Shown here: positions 35,073 through 44,057 of the stretch, one piece after another
Layout: every line of letters begins with the position of its first letter
Numbering within the stretch: the first letter of the stretch is position 1
NCBI RefSeq assembly: GCF_001021065.1
Contig: NZ_CP011546.1
Span: forward strand, 1,426,001 to 1,490,000
Source of the DNA: Corynebacterium uterequi
GTDB lineage: Bacteria; Actinomycetota; Actinomycetes; Mycobacteriales; Mycobacteriaceae
Reading direction: 5' to 3'
DNA: 64,000 bases
Program-made: the position numbers and the translations under genes
The notes under the pieces: generated by a model
What the model was told of the DNA's origin: nothing
Database searches by the model: none
The model's input: only the letters and a program-made list of their open reading frames with translations

Positions 35073-35480
35073 ATGGTCATTGCCACCCCACCCAGCGACG
35101 CCGAGCTGCTCGCCGCGGCCCGACGCGCCGCCGGACACTCCTACAGCCCCTACAGCCACTTCCCCGTCGGCGCCGCCATCTGGACCGGAACCGACGTCGT
35201 CACCGGATGCAACGTCGAAAACGCCGCCTACGGCGAAGCCATTTGCGCCGAACGTAATGCAGCAACGACGATGGTGTCCGGCGGTGTCACCACCATCGAT
35301 ACCGTCGCCGTCGTCGGCCTCAAGGCCTCGCCTTGTTACCCCTGCGGCGCCTGCCGACAGGTCCTGCGCGAGTTCGGCTGCCGGCGGGTCATCGTGGAAG
35401 GCCCTACCGGTGAGCCCATCGCCCACGACTTCGTCGACATCCTTCCCTATTCCTTCGGACCCGAAGCCCTCGGAGAGTAA
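35073..35480 (+). CDS. cdd: Cytidine deaminase
   Basis: Zinc enzyme converting cytidine and deoxycytidine to uridine forms. The 135 residues contain YSPYSHFPVGAAI, the zinc motif CAERNA and the pair PCGACRQVLREF. The ATG at 35073 has GAAAGGG upstream. It is followed 6 bp later by nupC, and divergent to deoA-deoC-mutase, forming one scavenging pathway. Confidence 0.96.
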   Translation: MVIATPPSDAELLAAARRAAGHSYSPYSHFPVGAAIWTGTDVVTGCNVENAAYGEAICAERNAATTMVSGGVTTIDTVAVVGLKASPCYPCGACRQVLREFGCRRVIVEGPTGEPIAHDFVDILPYSFGPEALGE

Positions 35481-35486
35481 AACACC

Positions 35487-36701
35487 ATGGCACAGCTACA
35501 AGGACTTCTCGGCATCGCCGTTATTGTCGCCCTCATCATCGGACTATCGTCCTCCCGCAAGAACATCAACTGGCGCATCCTCGGCGTCGGCCTGGCCCTC
35601 CAAGTCGGCTTCGCGGTCCTCGTGCTCAAGTGGGAACCCGGCTTTCACGCCCTGGTGTGGTTCTCCAAGCAGCTGACCAAGCTCATCGACTTCACGGCCG
35701 AAGGCACCGCGTTCGTCTTCGGTCCGCTGTTCGGCGACGACATCGGCTTCGTCTTCGCCCTCAACGTGCTGCCGGTCATCATCTTCCTCGGCGCCATCAT
35801 CGGCGCCATGTACTACCTGCGGATTCTCCAGTGGTTCGTGGAGATCGTCGGCACCGCCATCAACAAGGTCATGGGTGTGTCCAAGGTCGAAGGCGTGTGG
35901 GGCGCCACCGTCGTCTTCCTCGGCCAGTCCGAAGCGCCGCTGATTATCCGCCCGTGGCTGGGCAAGCTCACCCGCTCTGAGCTCTACACCTGCATGTCCG
36001 GCGGCTTCGCCTCCGTGGCCGGCTCCACCCTCATCGGCTACTCGCTGCTCGGCGCTCCCCTAGAGTTCCTCCTCGCCGCGTCCATCATGAACGCCCCGGG
36101 CTCCCTGCTCGTCGCCAAGACGCTCATGCCGGAGACCGAGGTGTCCACGGCCTCCGCCAACGTCCGCAGCGTGCGCGACGAAAAGAACAAGAACGTCATC
36201 GACGCCATCGGCTCCGGAGCCATGGACGGCGGCCGCATCGCCGTGGCCGTGGCCTGCCTGCTCATCGCCTTCGTGGCGCTCATCACCATGCTGTCGGCCA
36301 TGATCGGCGGCTTCGGCTCCCTCATCGGCCAGGACGGCTGGTCGCTCGAAGGACTCTTCGGCATCCTGTTCAGCCCCGTCGCCTGGCTCATCGGCGTGCC
36401 GTGGGAGGAAGCGACCACGGTCGGTAACTTCATCGGTCAAAAGACGATCCTCAACGAGTTTGTGGGCTTCACCTCGTTCTCCGAGCACGTCGACACCCTC
36501 TCCGAGAAGTCCATCCTCCTGTCGTCCTTCGCCCTCGCCGGGTTCGCAAACCTGTCGTCCATCGCCATCCAGATCGGCTCCTTCGGCGCCCTGTGCCCCG
36601 AGCGCCGCTCCGACGTCGCCTCCCTCGGCATGCGCGCCCTCTTCGCGGGCTTCCTCACGAACCTGCTCAACGCCGCCATCGTCGGCGTCGTCATGTTCTA
36701 G
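35487..36701 (+). CDS. nupC: NupC-family concentrative nucleoside transporter
   Basis: Inner-membrane nucleoside:proton (or sodium) symporter, 404 residues, many hydrophobic segments. Family blocks: FVFGPLFGDD, LPVIIFLGAIIGAMYYL, VWGATVVFLGQSEAPLIIRP, GGFASVAGSTLIGYSLLGA and NFIGQKTILNEFVGF. It lies directly after cdd and convergent with deoR, whose stop is 3 bp away. It would supply the substrates for Cdd, DeoA and DeoD. Confidence 0.94.
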   Translation: MAQLQGLLGIAVIVALIIGLSSSRKNINWRILGVGLALQVGFAVLVLKWEPGFHALVWFSKQLTKLIDFTAEGTAFVFGPLFGDDIGFVFALNVLPVIIFLGAIIGAMYYLRILQWFVEIVGTAINKVMGVSKVEGVWGATVVFLGQSEAPLIIRPWLGKLTRSELYTCMSGGFASVAGSTLIGYSLLGAPLEFLLAASIMNAPGSLLVAKTLMPETEVSTASANVRSVRDEKNKNVIDAIGSGAMDGGRIAVAVACLLIAFVALITMLSAMIGGFGSLIGQDGWSLEGLFGILFSPVAWLIGVPWEEATTVGNFIGQKTILNEFVGFTSFSEHVDTLSEKSILLSSFALAGFANLSSIAIQIGSFGALCPERRSDVASLGMRALFAGFLTNLLNAAIVGVVMF

Positions 36702-36704
36702 CCG

Positions 36705-37649
36705 CTAACGGCGCACCAACTCGCCGGCGGTATCGCGATCCACCACCAGGTGGGTCGCCAAACCCATACGCAGCGCGACGTCAATCGCCGTCGCCTTCTC
36801 CTGCCCCCCGGCCACGAGGATCCGCGTGGGGCGGGTGGCCAAGTCGGCCAACGAGATACCCACCGTCCGCTCGTCGACGCTTCGTAGCGCCACCTGACCG
36901 GACTCGGTGAAAAAGCGCGAGCACACATCACCCACAGCCCGCTGCCGCAACTGCGTCATCTCCTCGTCACTGAGATACCCCAAGGTCAGCGGCAACGACT
37001 GCTGATCGATGTGGCCCACCGTGAAAATGGCCACGTCCGTCTGCCTACCCAGCTCCAGGATCTGCGCGATATGGCGATCGGATTCGACGATGCGCTTGAC
37101 CTCGGGGTTATCGAAGATGACCGGCAACGGAAGCGTCCGCGCGTAGGCGTCGAAAGCCTGGCAGAACAAGGTGATGGTCTCCACGTCATTGGTGGTGGAC
37201 TGGGTGTAGCTCATCCCTCCCTTGAGCTGAACAATCTCCACCCCGCTGCGCGGCGAACGCTCCAACGCCCGCGCCACCGCGTACATGGTCCGCCCCCAGG
37301 ACACGCCGACGAGATCCCCGTTATGCACGTGTTCGGTGAGAAGCTGAGCGCCGGCGCGGCCCAATTCCCCCAATAGCACCTCGGCCCCCGACCTCGGCAC
37401 GTCCACGATTCGAGCTTCGCTGAGCCCGACGTCGCGGTAGCGCTCCAGCAGCCGATTGGTCAGCTCGCCGCGCTGCTCGCGCGGATCATGAATCTCGATG
37501 GTGACGTACCCGCGCTCCCGGGCGAGTCCGAGGAGCTTGGCGACCGTCGGCCGGGACATCCCAATCTCTGCCGCCACCTCCGCTTGGCTCATCCCGGAGA
37601 TGTAGTAGAGCTTCGCAGCGCGTAACGCCTGCTCATCGCGAGATTCCAT
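36705..37649 (-). CDS. deoR: SorC/DeoR-type transcriptional regulator, probable regulator of deoxynucleoside catabolism
   Basis: DNA-binding repressor of the SorC family, 314 residues. The N-terminal helix-turn-helix is LYYISGMSQAEVAAEIG followed by MSRPTVAKLLGLARERG (about 14-47). The sugar-binding domain has LVGVSWGRTMYAVARAL and AIFTVGHIDQQSLPLTLGY. Bacillus DeoR of this family responds to deoxyribose-5-phosphate. Adjacent to cdd-nupC, so control of the divergent deo promoters and perhaps deoD is likely by context. Confidence 0.88.
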   Translation of the reverse strand: MESRDEQALRAAKLYYISGMSQAEVAAEIGMSRPTVAKLLGLARERGYVTIEIHDPREQRGELTNRLLERYRDVGLSEARIVDVPRSGAEVLLGELGRAGAQLLTEHVHNGDLVGVSWGRTMYAVARALERSPRSGVEIVQLKGGMSYTQSTTNDVETITLFCQAFDAYARTLPLPVIFDNPEVKRIVESDRHIAQILELGRQTDVAIFTVGHIDQQSLPLTLGYLSDEEMTQLRQRAVGDVCSRFFTESGQVALRSVDERTVGISLADLATRPTRILVAGGQEKATAIDVALRMGLATHLVVDRDTAGELVRR

Positions 37650-37721
37650 GGTTGGCCATTCTAGCAGCCGGGCCCCCGTTTCCGAGACGCCCGGACCTTA
37701 GCCTTTCCCAGAAGCCTTCCC

Positions 37722-37771
37722 TAGAAACAACACAACCCGCCCCAAGATCACCATGGTGATCTCTGGGCGGG
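37722..37771 (-). terminator. Intrinsic terminator after rpsP
   Basis: CCCGCCC / GGGCGGG arms enclose the 16-bp perfect palindrome GATCACCATGGTGATC. On the minus strand the hairpin runs into TTGTGTTGTTTCT. It lies 22 bp past the rpsP stop. Confidence 0.88.
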
Positions 37772-37793
37772 AGTGGGAAACGAGCCGAAAGAC

Positions 37794-38288
37794 TTACTCG
37801 GACTCAGCCTCGGCGTCGGCTTCGCCGGCAGCCGCGGCGGCTTCCTCAGCCTTGCGGGCAGCCTCAGCCTCAGCAGCGGCCTTGGCCTCAGCCTCTTCCT
37901 TGGCCTTCTGCTTCTTGTCCGCGATGTCCTTGATGGTCGGGCCGTCGTTGGCCTCGGTCAGCGCCTGGTTGAACAGGTCGAGCTTGGACGGCTTCTCCTC
38001 GGCCACCTTGAGGGTGCCCTCGGCGCCCTCAAGGCCCTTGAACTTCTGCCAGTCACCGGTGACCTTCAGCAGGGCCAGAACCGGCTCCGTCGGCTGCGCG
38101 CCGACGCCCAGCCAGTACTGGGCACGGTCAGAGTCGATGCGGATGACCGACGGCTCTTCCTTCGGGTGGTAGATACCAATGTTCTCGATGGCGCGGCCGG
38201 AGCGACGGGTGCGGGCGTCGGCAACGATGACACGGTACTGAGCGTTACGGATCTTACCGATACGCTGAAGCTTGATCTTGACAGCCAT
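37794..38288 (-). CDS. rpsP: 30S ribosomal protein S16
   Basis: Small-subunit protein. From the ATG at 38288 ([20 protein letters not shown]) it has 164 residues. The first 85 are canonical S16 ([20 protein letters not shown]), then an Ala/Glu/Lys-rich tail common in actinobacteria. AAAGGAG lies seven bases before the ATG. The frame is open to 38630 but without similarity. No KH-domain gene or rimM follows, unlike mycobacteria. Confidence 0.97.
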   Translation of the reverse strand: MAVKIKLQRIGKIRNAQYRVIVADARTRRSGRAIENIGIYHPKEEPSVIRIDSDRAQYWLGVGAQPTEPVLALLKVTGDWQKFKGLEGAEGTLKVAEEKPSKLDLFNQALTEANDGPTIKDIADKKQKAKEEAEAKAAAEAEAARKAEEAAAAAGEADAEAESE

Positions 38289-38590
38289 GATGGCTCCTTT
38301 AACTCTTGAGTAGTCACTGGGCAGTTCTGACGTTGGCCAGGTGTTCTTTACTTGGCCAACCGGTTCAACCCTCGGATTCGACTGCGCGTGACAGACCGGC
38401 CGACCGTAGTCGGTGTCGGCGTAACGCAGCTGCTTTGACGCGAGGATTGAGCTTACCTGCCGCTGCCACGGATCCCCAAACCAGCACTTCATGCCATGAC
38501 CACAATAAATACGATTCGAAGTCCGCCGTACAGTACCCTCATTCACATCATTGATCCTTAATACCCGTGTTAACCTCGAGGACTTGAAGC
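38289..38590. other. Intergenic region between rpsP and the divergent glycosyltransferase
   Basis: About 300 bp holding the rpsP promoter and leader (minus) and the promoter of the plus-strand gene. The right part (38500-38580) is AT-richer, with GAGGA just before the plus ATG. I see no gene and no known leader motif. Confidence 0.5.
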
Positions 38591-39794
38591 ATGGCTCGAA
38601 CAACCAGGAAACCCCTGGTCGGAACAACAACGATGCTCAGCGTCTTGCTGGGCCTGGTGGCGTGGGTAGCCTACCGGTACTTGGTGGCCTACGACGGGCC
38701 TAAGAACCCCTTGACCTGGGTCATCCCCGTGGATTTGGCCATCTATCGCATGGCCGGCGCCGAAATGCTGCGCGGCGGATTGCTGTACGACACCGCCTAC
38801 GTCTTCGACCTTACCCTTTACTTACCCGCCCTTTTCCAGCCTGCTCTTCGAGCTCCTCACGCCACTGTCGGATAGGCAATTGGTCATCGCGTGGCAAGGC
38901 GGCACCATACTCAGTCTCGCCGTCGTTCTCCTGCTGGTCCTGCACGAGCGCCGCGTGCCGTTAGGTGTCACCTCACTGGCCCTCGTGGCCCTGACGACGA
39001 TTGCGCTACTCGCCACCGAGCCGCTGTCGGGAAGCCTGTTCTTCGGTCAGATCAACCTCTTCCTCATGTTGCTCGCCGCCGTCGACATCCTGCCGCGACG
39101 CTGGCGCCTGCCCGGCATCGGCGTTGGCCTAGCAGCCGGCATCAAACTGACCCCCGCCTACCTGGGCCTGGTGTTCCTCCTGGAACGCCGCTGGGGCGCC
39201 GCAGTGGGGTCAGTGGTGACCTTCCTCGCCACCGTCGCCATCGGCTTCCTGGGGGTTCCCGACGCGTACTCCTACTGGACCGAGAAGATGCTCAATTCCT
39301 CTCGGATTGGCGATCACCTCAACCCCGGTGCACAGTCCCTACGCCCGGTCTTCGACCGCGAGTTCGGCATTGATTCCACGCTCGTGTGGATTCTGGCCGT
39401 CCTCGTGGTCACCGCCGTGGCGGCGGCCGCCGTCGGGCAGGCGGTCGCCCGCGACGACCGAACCACCGCCCTTTCGCTCGCCGGCATCGGCGCGTGCCTG
39501 GTCTCCCCGTTCTCGTGGTTCCACCACTGGGTGTGGGTTCTGCCGATGGCCTTTGGCTTCATGATCGGCGTCAACCGTTTTCTTGCGGACCGGTGGACCT
39601 TTACCGGCGGTCACCAGCTAGCCGGGGCGGCGTCGGTGGCCGCCTTGGTCCTCCCCCTCGTGCCTTTTGTTAGCCACGTCATGATCGACGCCGCCCAGTC
39701 GCGTTTCTATACCGCGGCTGGGTTCGCCTTCCTGGTGTGCTACCTGGTCGGGTCGCTTATTTCTTCCCGCGTAGCCGCTCCATCGCCGCATTAA
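38591..39794 (+). pseudogene. GT87-type (GT-C) membrane glycosyltransferase interrupted by a +1 frameshift
   Basis: GT-C polyprenyl-phosphate-sugar-dependent transferases of this type add mannose or arabinose to envelope lipids in Mycobacteriales. The first frame (38591-38875, 94 codons) has the catalytic-type PVDLAIYRMAGAEMLRGG. After VFDL it shifts. Reading one base later from 38814 gives PFTYPPFSSLLFELLTPLSD, the expected GT87 continuation, and stays open to 39794 (including SLFFGQINLFLMLLAAVD and GAGIKLTP-like AAGIKLTPAYLGL). So one extra base near 38810-38814 breaks a gene of about 400 codons. It is either a genuine pseudogene or a sequencing error. Its 3' end overlaps ffh by 38 bp. Confidence 0.82.
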
Positions 39795-41550
39795 GGTCGA
39801 AGGAACCGGCGCTCGGCGCGGCGGGCTTCTCTTCCGCGGCGGGCTGCGGCTTAGGTTGCGGCTGCTTCGGGGCCTTCGACGCGGCCGGCTTCTGGGTAGC
39901 GGCCGGCTTCTGCGGCGCCGGCGAGGCCTTGGCAGCCGGTGCGGAGCCACCCAGCCCCGGGAACCCGCCCATGCCAGGCAAGCCGCCACCCAAGCCGGGC
40001 AGACCGCCACCCATGCCCGGCAGGCCACCGCCGGCCTCCATCTGCTGAGCCATCTTCTGCAGCTGGGCCATATCCATGCCGCCCATGCCCGGTCCGCCCA
40101 TGCCCGGCAGCTGCGGCTGCCGCGGCTTATTCTTCACGGGCTTGCGCTTGCCCTTCTTATTCTTGCGGCCCTTGGGCTTCTTCTTCGTGGCGGAACGTTG
40201 CATCCCGCCCATGCCCATCTGGCCGGCCATCTTCGTCATCATCTTCTTGGCCTCGAAGAAGCGCTCGACGAGCTGGTTGACGTCGGAGACGCTCACGCCG
40301 GAGCCATTGGCGATGCGCTTGCGGCGCGACGCGTTGAGGATCTTCGGGTCCTCTCGCTCCGCCGGGGTCATGCCGCGGATGATGGCCTGGATGCGGTCCA
40401 GCTGCTTCTCATCGACCATGTCTGCGATGTCGTTCATCTGCTTGCCGCCGGGCAGCATCTTGAGGATGTTGCCCAGGGGGCCCATCTGTCGGATCATCAT
40501 CAGCTGGTCCAGGAAGTCCGTGAGGGTGAGCTCGCCTGAGCCGAGCTTGGCGGCCGCGGCCTCGGCCTTTTGCTGGTCCATGACCGCTTCGGCCTGCTCG
40601 ATGAGGCTGAGGACGTCACCCATGCCGAGGATGCGGCTGGCCATGCGCTCGGGGTGGAAGATGTCGAAGTCGTCGAGCTTCTCACCAGTGGAGGCGTAAA
40701 GGATCGGCTTGCCGGTGATCTCCCGGATGGACAGGGCCGCGCCGCCGCGTGCGTCACCATCGAGCTTGGTGAGCACCACGCCGGTGAAATCGACGCCGTC
40801 GGCGAAGGCCTTGGCGGTGGTGACGGCATCCTGGCCGATCATCGCATCGATGACGAACAGGACCTCGTCGGGGTTGACGGCGTCGCGGATGCTGCGCGCC
40901 TGGTTCATGAGTTCCTCATCGATACCCAGCCGGCCGGCGGTATCGATAATGACCACGTCGTGCTGGTCACGCCGCGCCTGCTCGACGCCCTGTCGGGCCA
41001 CCGCCACGGGGTCGCCGTGCGAGGTGCCCATGACGTGCTCGTGGGTGTCCACCGAGGTCCCCGGGTCCGGGGCGAAGGTCTTCACACCGGCGCGTTCGCC
41101 GACGATCTGCAACTGCTGCACCGCGCCCGGGCGCTGCAGGTCACAGGCCACCAGCATGGGGGTGTGCCCCTGCTTCTCCAGGTGCCGGGCGAGCTTGCCC
41201 GCCAGGGTGGTCTTACCCGCACCCTGAAGGCCGGCGAGCATGATGACGGTCGGCGGGTTCTTCGCCAGGCTCAGCCGGCGGGTCTCTCCGCCCAGGATGG
41301 CGATGAGCTCATCGTTGACGATCTTGACGACCTGCTGCGCCGGGTTGAGCGCGGCGGACACCTCTGCGCCCTTGGCTCGGTCCTTGATGCGCTTAATGAA
41401 GGCGCGGACCACGGTCAGTGAGACGTCAGCCTCCAGCAGCGCCAGCCGAATCTCGCGGGCAGTAGCGTCGATATCAGCGTCGCTGAGCTTGCCCTTTCCG
41501 CGGAGACCCGCCAGGGCGTTTGTCAGGCGATCAGACAGTGACTCAAACAC
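39757..41550 (-). CDS. ffh: Signal recognition particle protein Ffh, extended C-terminus
   Basis: SRP54 GTPase that binds signal sequences and 4.5S RNA. The N domain (about 1-90) and G domain carry GLQGAGKTTLAGKLARHL, DTAGRLGID and TKLDGDARGGAAL. The methionine-rich M domain follows, with RIANGSGVSVSDVNQLVERF. The 597 residues exceed the common 450-550. The extra part, from about 470, is a basic run (KKKPKGRKNKKGKRKP), then GGGLPGMGG repeats, then a Pro/Ala/Lys tail. GTG start at 41550. Confidence 0.96.
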   Translation of the reverse strand: MFESLSDRLTNALAGLRGKGKLSDADIDATAREIRLALLEADVSLTVVRAFIKRIKDRAKGAEVSAALNPAQQVVKIVNDELIAILGGETRRLSLAKNPPTVIMLAGLQGAGKTTLAGKLARHLEKQGHTPMLVACDLQRPGAVQQLQIVGERAGVKTFAPDPGTSVDTHEHVMGTSHGDPVAVARQGVEQARRDQHDVVIIDTAGRLGIDEELMNQARSIRDAVNPDEVLFVIDAMIGQDAVTTAKAFADGVDFTGVVLTKLDGDARGGAALSIREITGKPILYASTGEKLDDFDIFHPERMASRILGMGDVLSLIEQAEAVMDQQKAEAAAAKLGSGELTLTDFLDQLMMIRQMGPLGNILKMLPGGKQMNDIADMVDEKQLDRIQAIIRGMTPAEREDPKILNASRRKRIANGSGVSVSDVNQLVERFFEAKKMMTKMAGQMGMGGMQRSATKKKPKGRKNKKGKRKPVKNKPRQPQLPGMGGPGMGGMDMAQLQKMAQQMEAGGGLPGMGGGLPGLGGGLPGMGGFPGLGGSAPAAKASPAPQKPAATQKPAASKAPKQPQPKPQPAAEEKPAAPSAGSFDLNAAMERLRGKK

Positions 41551-41605
41551 GTGGTTCGTTCCTCGCGTTTCAACTAGACATCAAGTGATTACTAACCTCC
41601 CCAGC

Positions 41606-43684
41606 CTAGCGTGTCCCCAATACGGCGGTCACATCCCGTTCCACCCGCGCACGGTCGACGGCCTGCGGGAATGCCACCTGAAGGATCGTCGTCCCGCCGG
41701 GGTTGAAGCCCGAGAGCCAGGACACCTCCCCCAAGACGTTAAGCACCGCGGCGGTCGTGCCCCGCGAATCGGGCACCCGCAGCTCCACCACCCTGCCCGA
41801 GTGCCAGTGGAAGGTAACCGGGCCGGGCTCGGGGGCCTGGATGGACTCGTACACCCCGGAATGAAACGCCCGGACCAGCATCTCTTCGTCGGCGGCATCG
41901 GAGAAGGACTCGGTGAGCGGGCGGACGTCGGCCTCCGCCAGGTAGCCCTGCTCCCCGGAGACTACGCGGAGGGACTCCATGACCCACGCTTTCGCGTCGA
42001 GCACCGCCATCATCCGCTTGATGTCACCGCGGTCCGTCGCGCGCCAGAAGACGGTGAGATAGGGCGCGTGGTCCCGGCGCCGCAGGCCAACATCGCGGGG
42101 GACGCTAACCAGCGGCTGGTGCGGGGTGATCCGCGCCAGTGCCCGCGTTGCCTGGCGCGTGACGATGTCGATGAAGCGCCGCAGCGACCGGGTGAGCACA
42201 CCCGGGCCGGTCGCTTGGGCATCGGCGATGGCGAGCTTGGCCAGCAGTTCCACGGTGAGGCGGTCGTAGTGGCAGGCCTCCACGACCGCCTCGGCGGCCT
42301 GCGGGTCCCAGGGATCGAGGCGCGTTGCGAGCCGCGCCAGGGTGGTGTGCTCGGCGACGAGCGTCTGCACCCGGGAGCGGTCCAAAATGTTTAGCCGCAG
42401 CCGCGCCGCCATCCGGGCGACGAATTCAGCGCCGACGTCCTCGTGGGGGCGGTCGTAGCCTTTGCCCAGATCATGGTAAAGGGCGGCGAGCAAGAGCAGG
42501 TCGGGTCGCGCGACCTCGGTGCGCGTCGCCGCGCACTGCGCCACGGTCGCGAGGAGATGCTGGTCAATGGAATGCGTGTGGCTCGGCTCATTCGGCATCC
42601 GCCCCGCCACGTGCGCCCACTCCGGAACCAGCCGCGTCCACAGCCCGTAACGGTGAAGGTCGTTGATGACGTTGCCGCTGTGCCTCGGGGACGACAGCAG
42701 CGCCAGGAAGTCCCGTGCGGCCGGAGCAGTGAACGGGCCTGAAGGCACGGGCACGGCGTCGAGCTGGCGCAGCGTCGACGCCGCGATGGGCAAACCATAT
42801 CGCGCCGCGGCGGCGCCGACGCGCGGCACCAGCCCGGGGTCGGACAAGTTCGGGTTTCGCGCCAGATGGACCTCCCCGTCGCGTTCCACGACGTCCAGGG
42901 CCAACGGCACGGCCGGCACGGCCCGCGGTCGTGAACTCCTGGCCGAGGTCCGGGCTGATGCCAAAGCGCGGGCGGAGGCCAGGGCTGCGGTGAGCGCCTC
43001 GTCAACGTCACGGCCGGTGGCGGCCACGGCGGCGCCGAGCTCGTAGCGGTCGGCAAAGCCGAGATCCTCGGCGATGTCGGCGGCAAACTCGGGATCGAGG
43101 ATGTCGCGGCGGCGACGTGCGGCGTCGTGCAAGGCGGAGCGGACCTTCACGAGGAGGCGGCGCTGATCGTCAAGGCGTGGGGTGTCCGCGACGTTGGCCA
43201 GGGCCAGCGCCCGGGCCAGGTCGATATCGCGCAGCCCACCCCGGCCGTGCTTGAGGTCCGGGCGGGTCATGGTCACCAGCGAACCGGATCGGTGCCACCG
43301 GGCGACGGCCAGCTCGATGATGCTCGGCAGTCGCTGGGCGATCGTGGCGCGCCACTGCGTGAGGAGCAACTGGCGGGCGGTGGCGGTGAGCTCCGGGTCG
43401 CCGGCGAGGTGGCGCAGGTCGAGCAGCGCCAACGCCGACCGGACGTCGGCGGCGGCCACGTCGGCGCATTCCTGCGGCGTGCGCACCACCGCGTCGAGGT
43501 GGCGCGGCGAGTTCCATATCGGGTACCACACGTCCTGAGTGTCGGGAACGTCACCGGGATAATGCAGCAACACCAGATCGAGGTCCGAGTGGGCGGTGAG
43601 CTCGCCGCGCGCGAGCGAACCGGTGGCGGCCAACGCCGTCGCCGGCGGCAGGACCAAGGACTCGATGATCTCCTGTGGGTCCAC
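41606..43684 (-). CDS. glnD: PII uridylyl/adenylyltransferase GlnD
   Basis: Modifies and de-modifies the PII protein in response to nitrogen status; in Corynebacterium the modification is adenylylation. The 692 residues start with the nucleotidyltransferase motif ATGSLARGELTAHSDLDLVLL, followed by the GlnE-like helical domain and the HD domain (LLAALYHDLGKGYDRPHEDVG). Two ACT-type regions end the protein. GTG start at 43684 directly abuts the glnK stop, so the two are one operon. Confidence 0.93.
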   Translation of the reverse strand: MDPQEIIESLVLPPATALAATGSLARGELTAHSDLDLVLLHYPGDVPDTQDVWYPIWNSPRHLDAVVRTPQECADVAAADVRSALALLDLRHLAGDPELTATARQLLLTQWRATIAQRLPSIIELAVARWHRSGSLVTMTRPDLKHGRGGLRDIDLARALALANVADTPRLDDQRRLLVKVRSALHDAARRRRDILDPEFAADIAEDLGFADRYELGAAVAATGRDVDEALTAALASARALASARTSARSSRPRAVPAVPLALDVVERDGEVHLARNPNLSDPGLVPRVGAAAARYGLPIAASTLRQLDAVPVPSGPFTAPAARDFLALLSSPRHSGNVINDLHRYGLWTRLVPEWAHVAGRMPNEPSHTHSIDQHLLATVAQCAATRTEVARPDLLLLAALYHDLGKGYDRPHEDVGAEFVARMAARLRLNILDRSRVQTLVAEHTTLARLATRLDPWDPQAAEAVVEACHYDRLTVELLAKLAIADAQATGPGVLTRSLRRFIDIVTRQATRALARITPHQPLVSVPRDVGLRRRDHAPYLTVFWRATDRGDIKRMMAVLDAKAWVMESLRVVSGEQGYLAEADVRPLTESFSDAADEEMLVRAFHSGVYESIQAPEPGPVTFHWHSGRVVELRVPDSRGTTAAVLNVLGEVSWLSGFNPGGTTILQVAFPQAVDRARVERDVTAVLGTR

Positions 43685-44050
<366 letters not shown>

Positions 44051-44057
44051 TCAGCGG

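Noticed and set aside
38289..38630. N-terminal extension of S16
   Set aside because: S16 begins at MAVKIKL with a strong ribosome site; the upstream residues match nothing and overlap the divergent gene.
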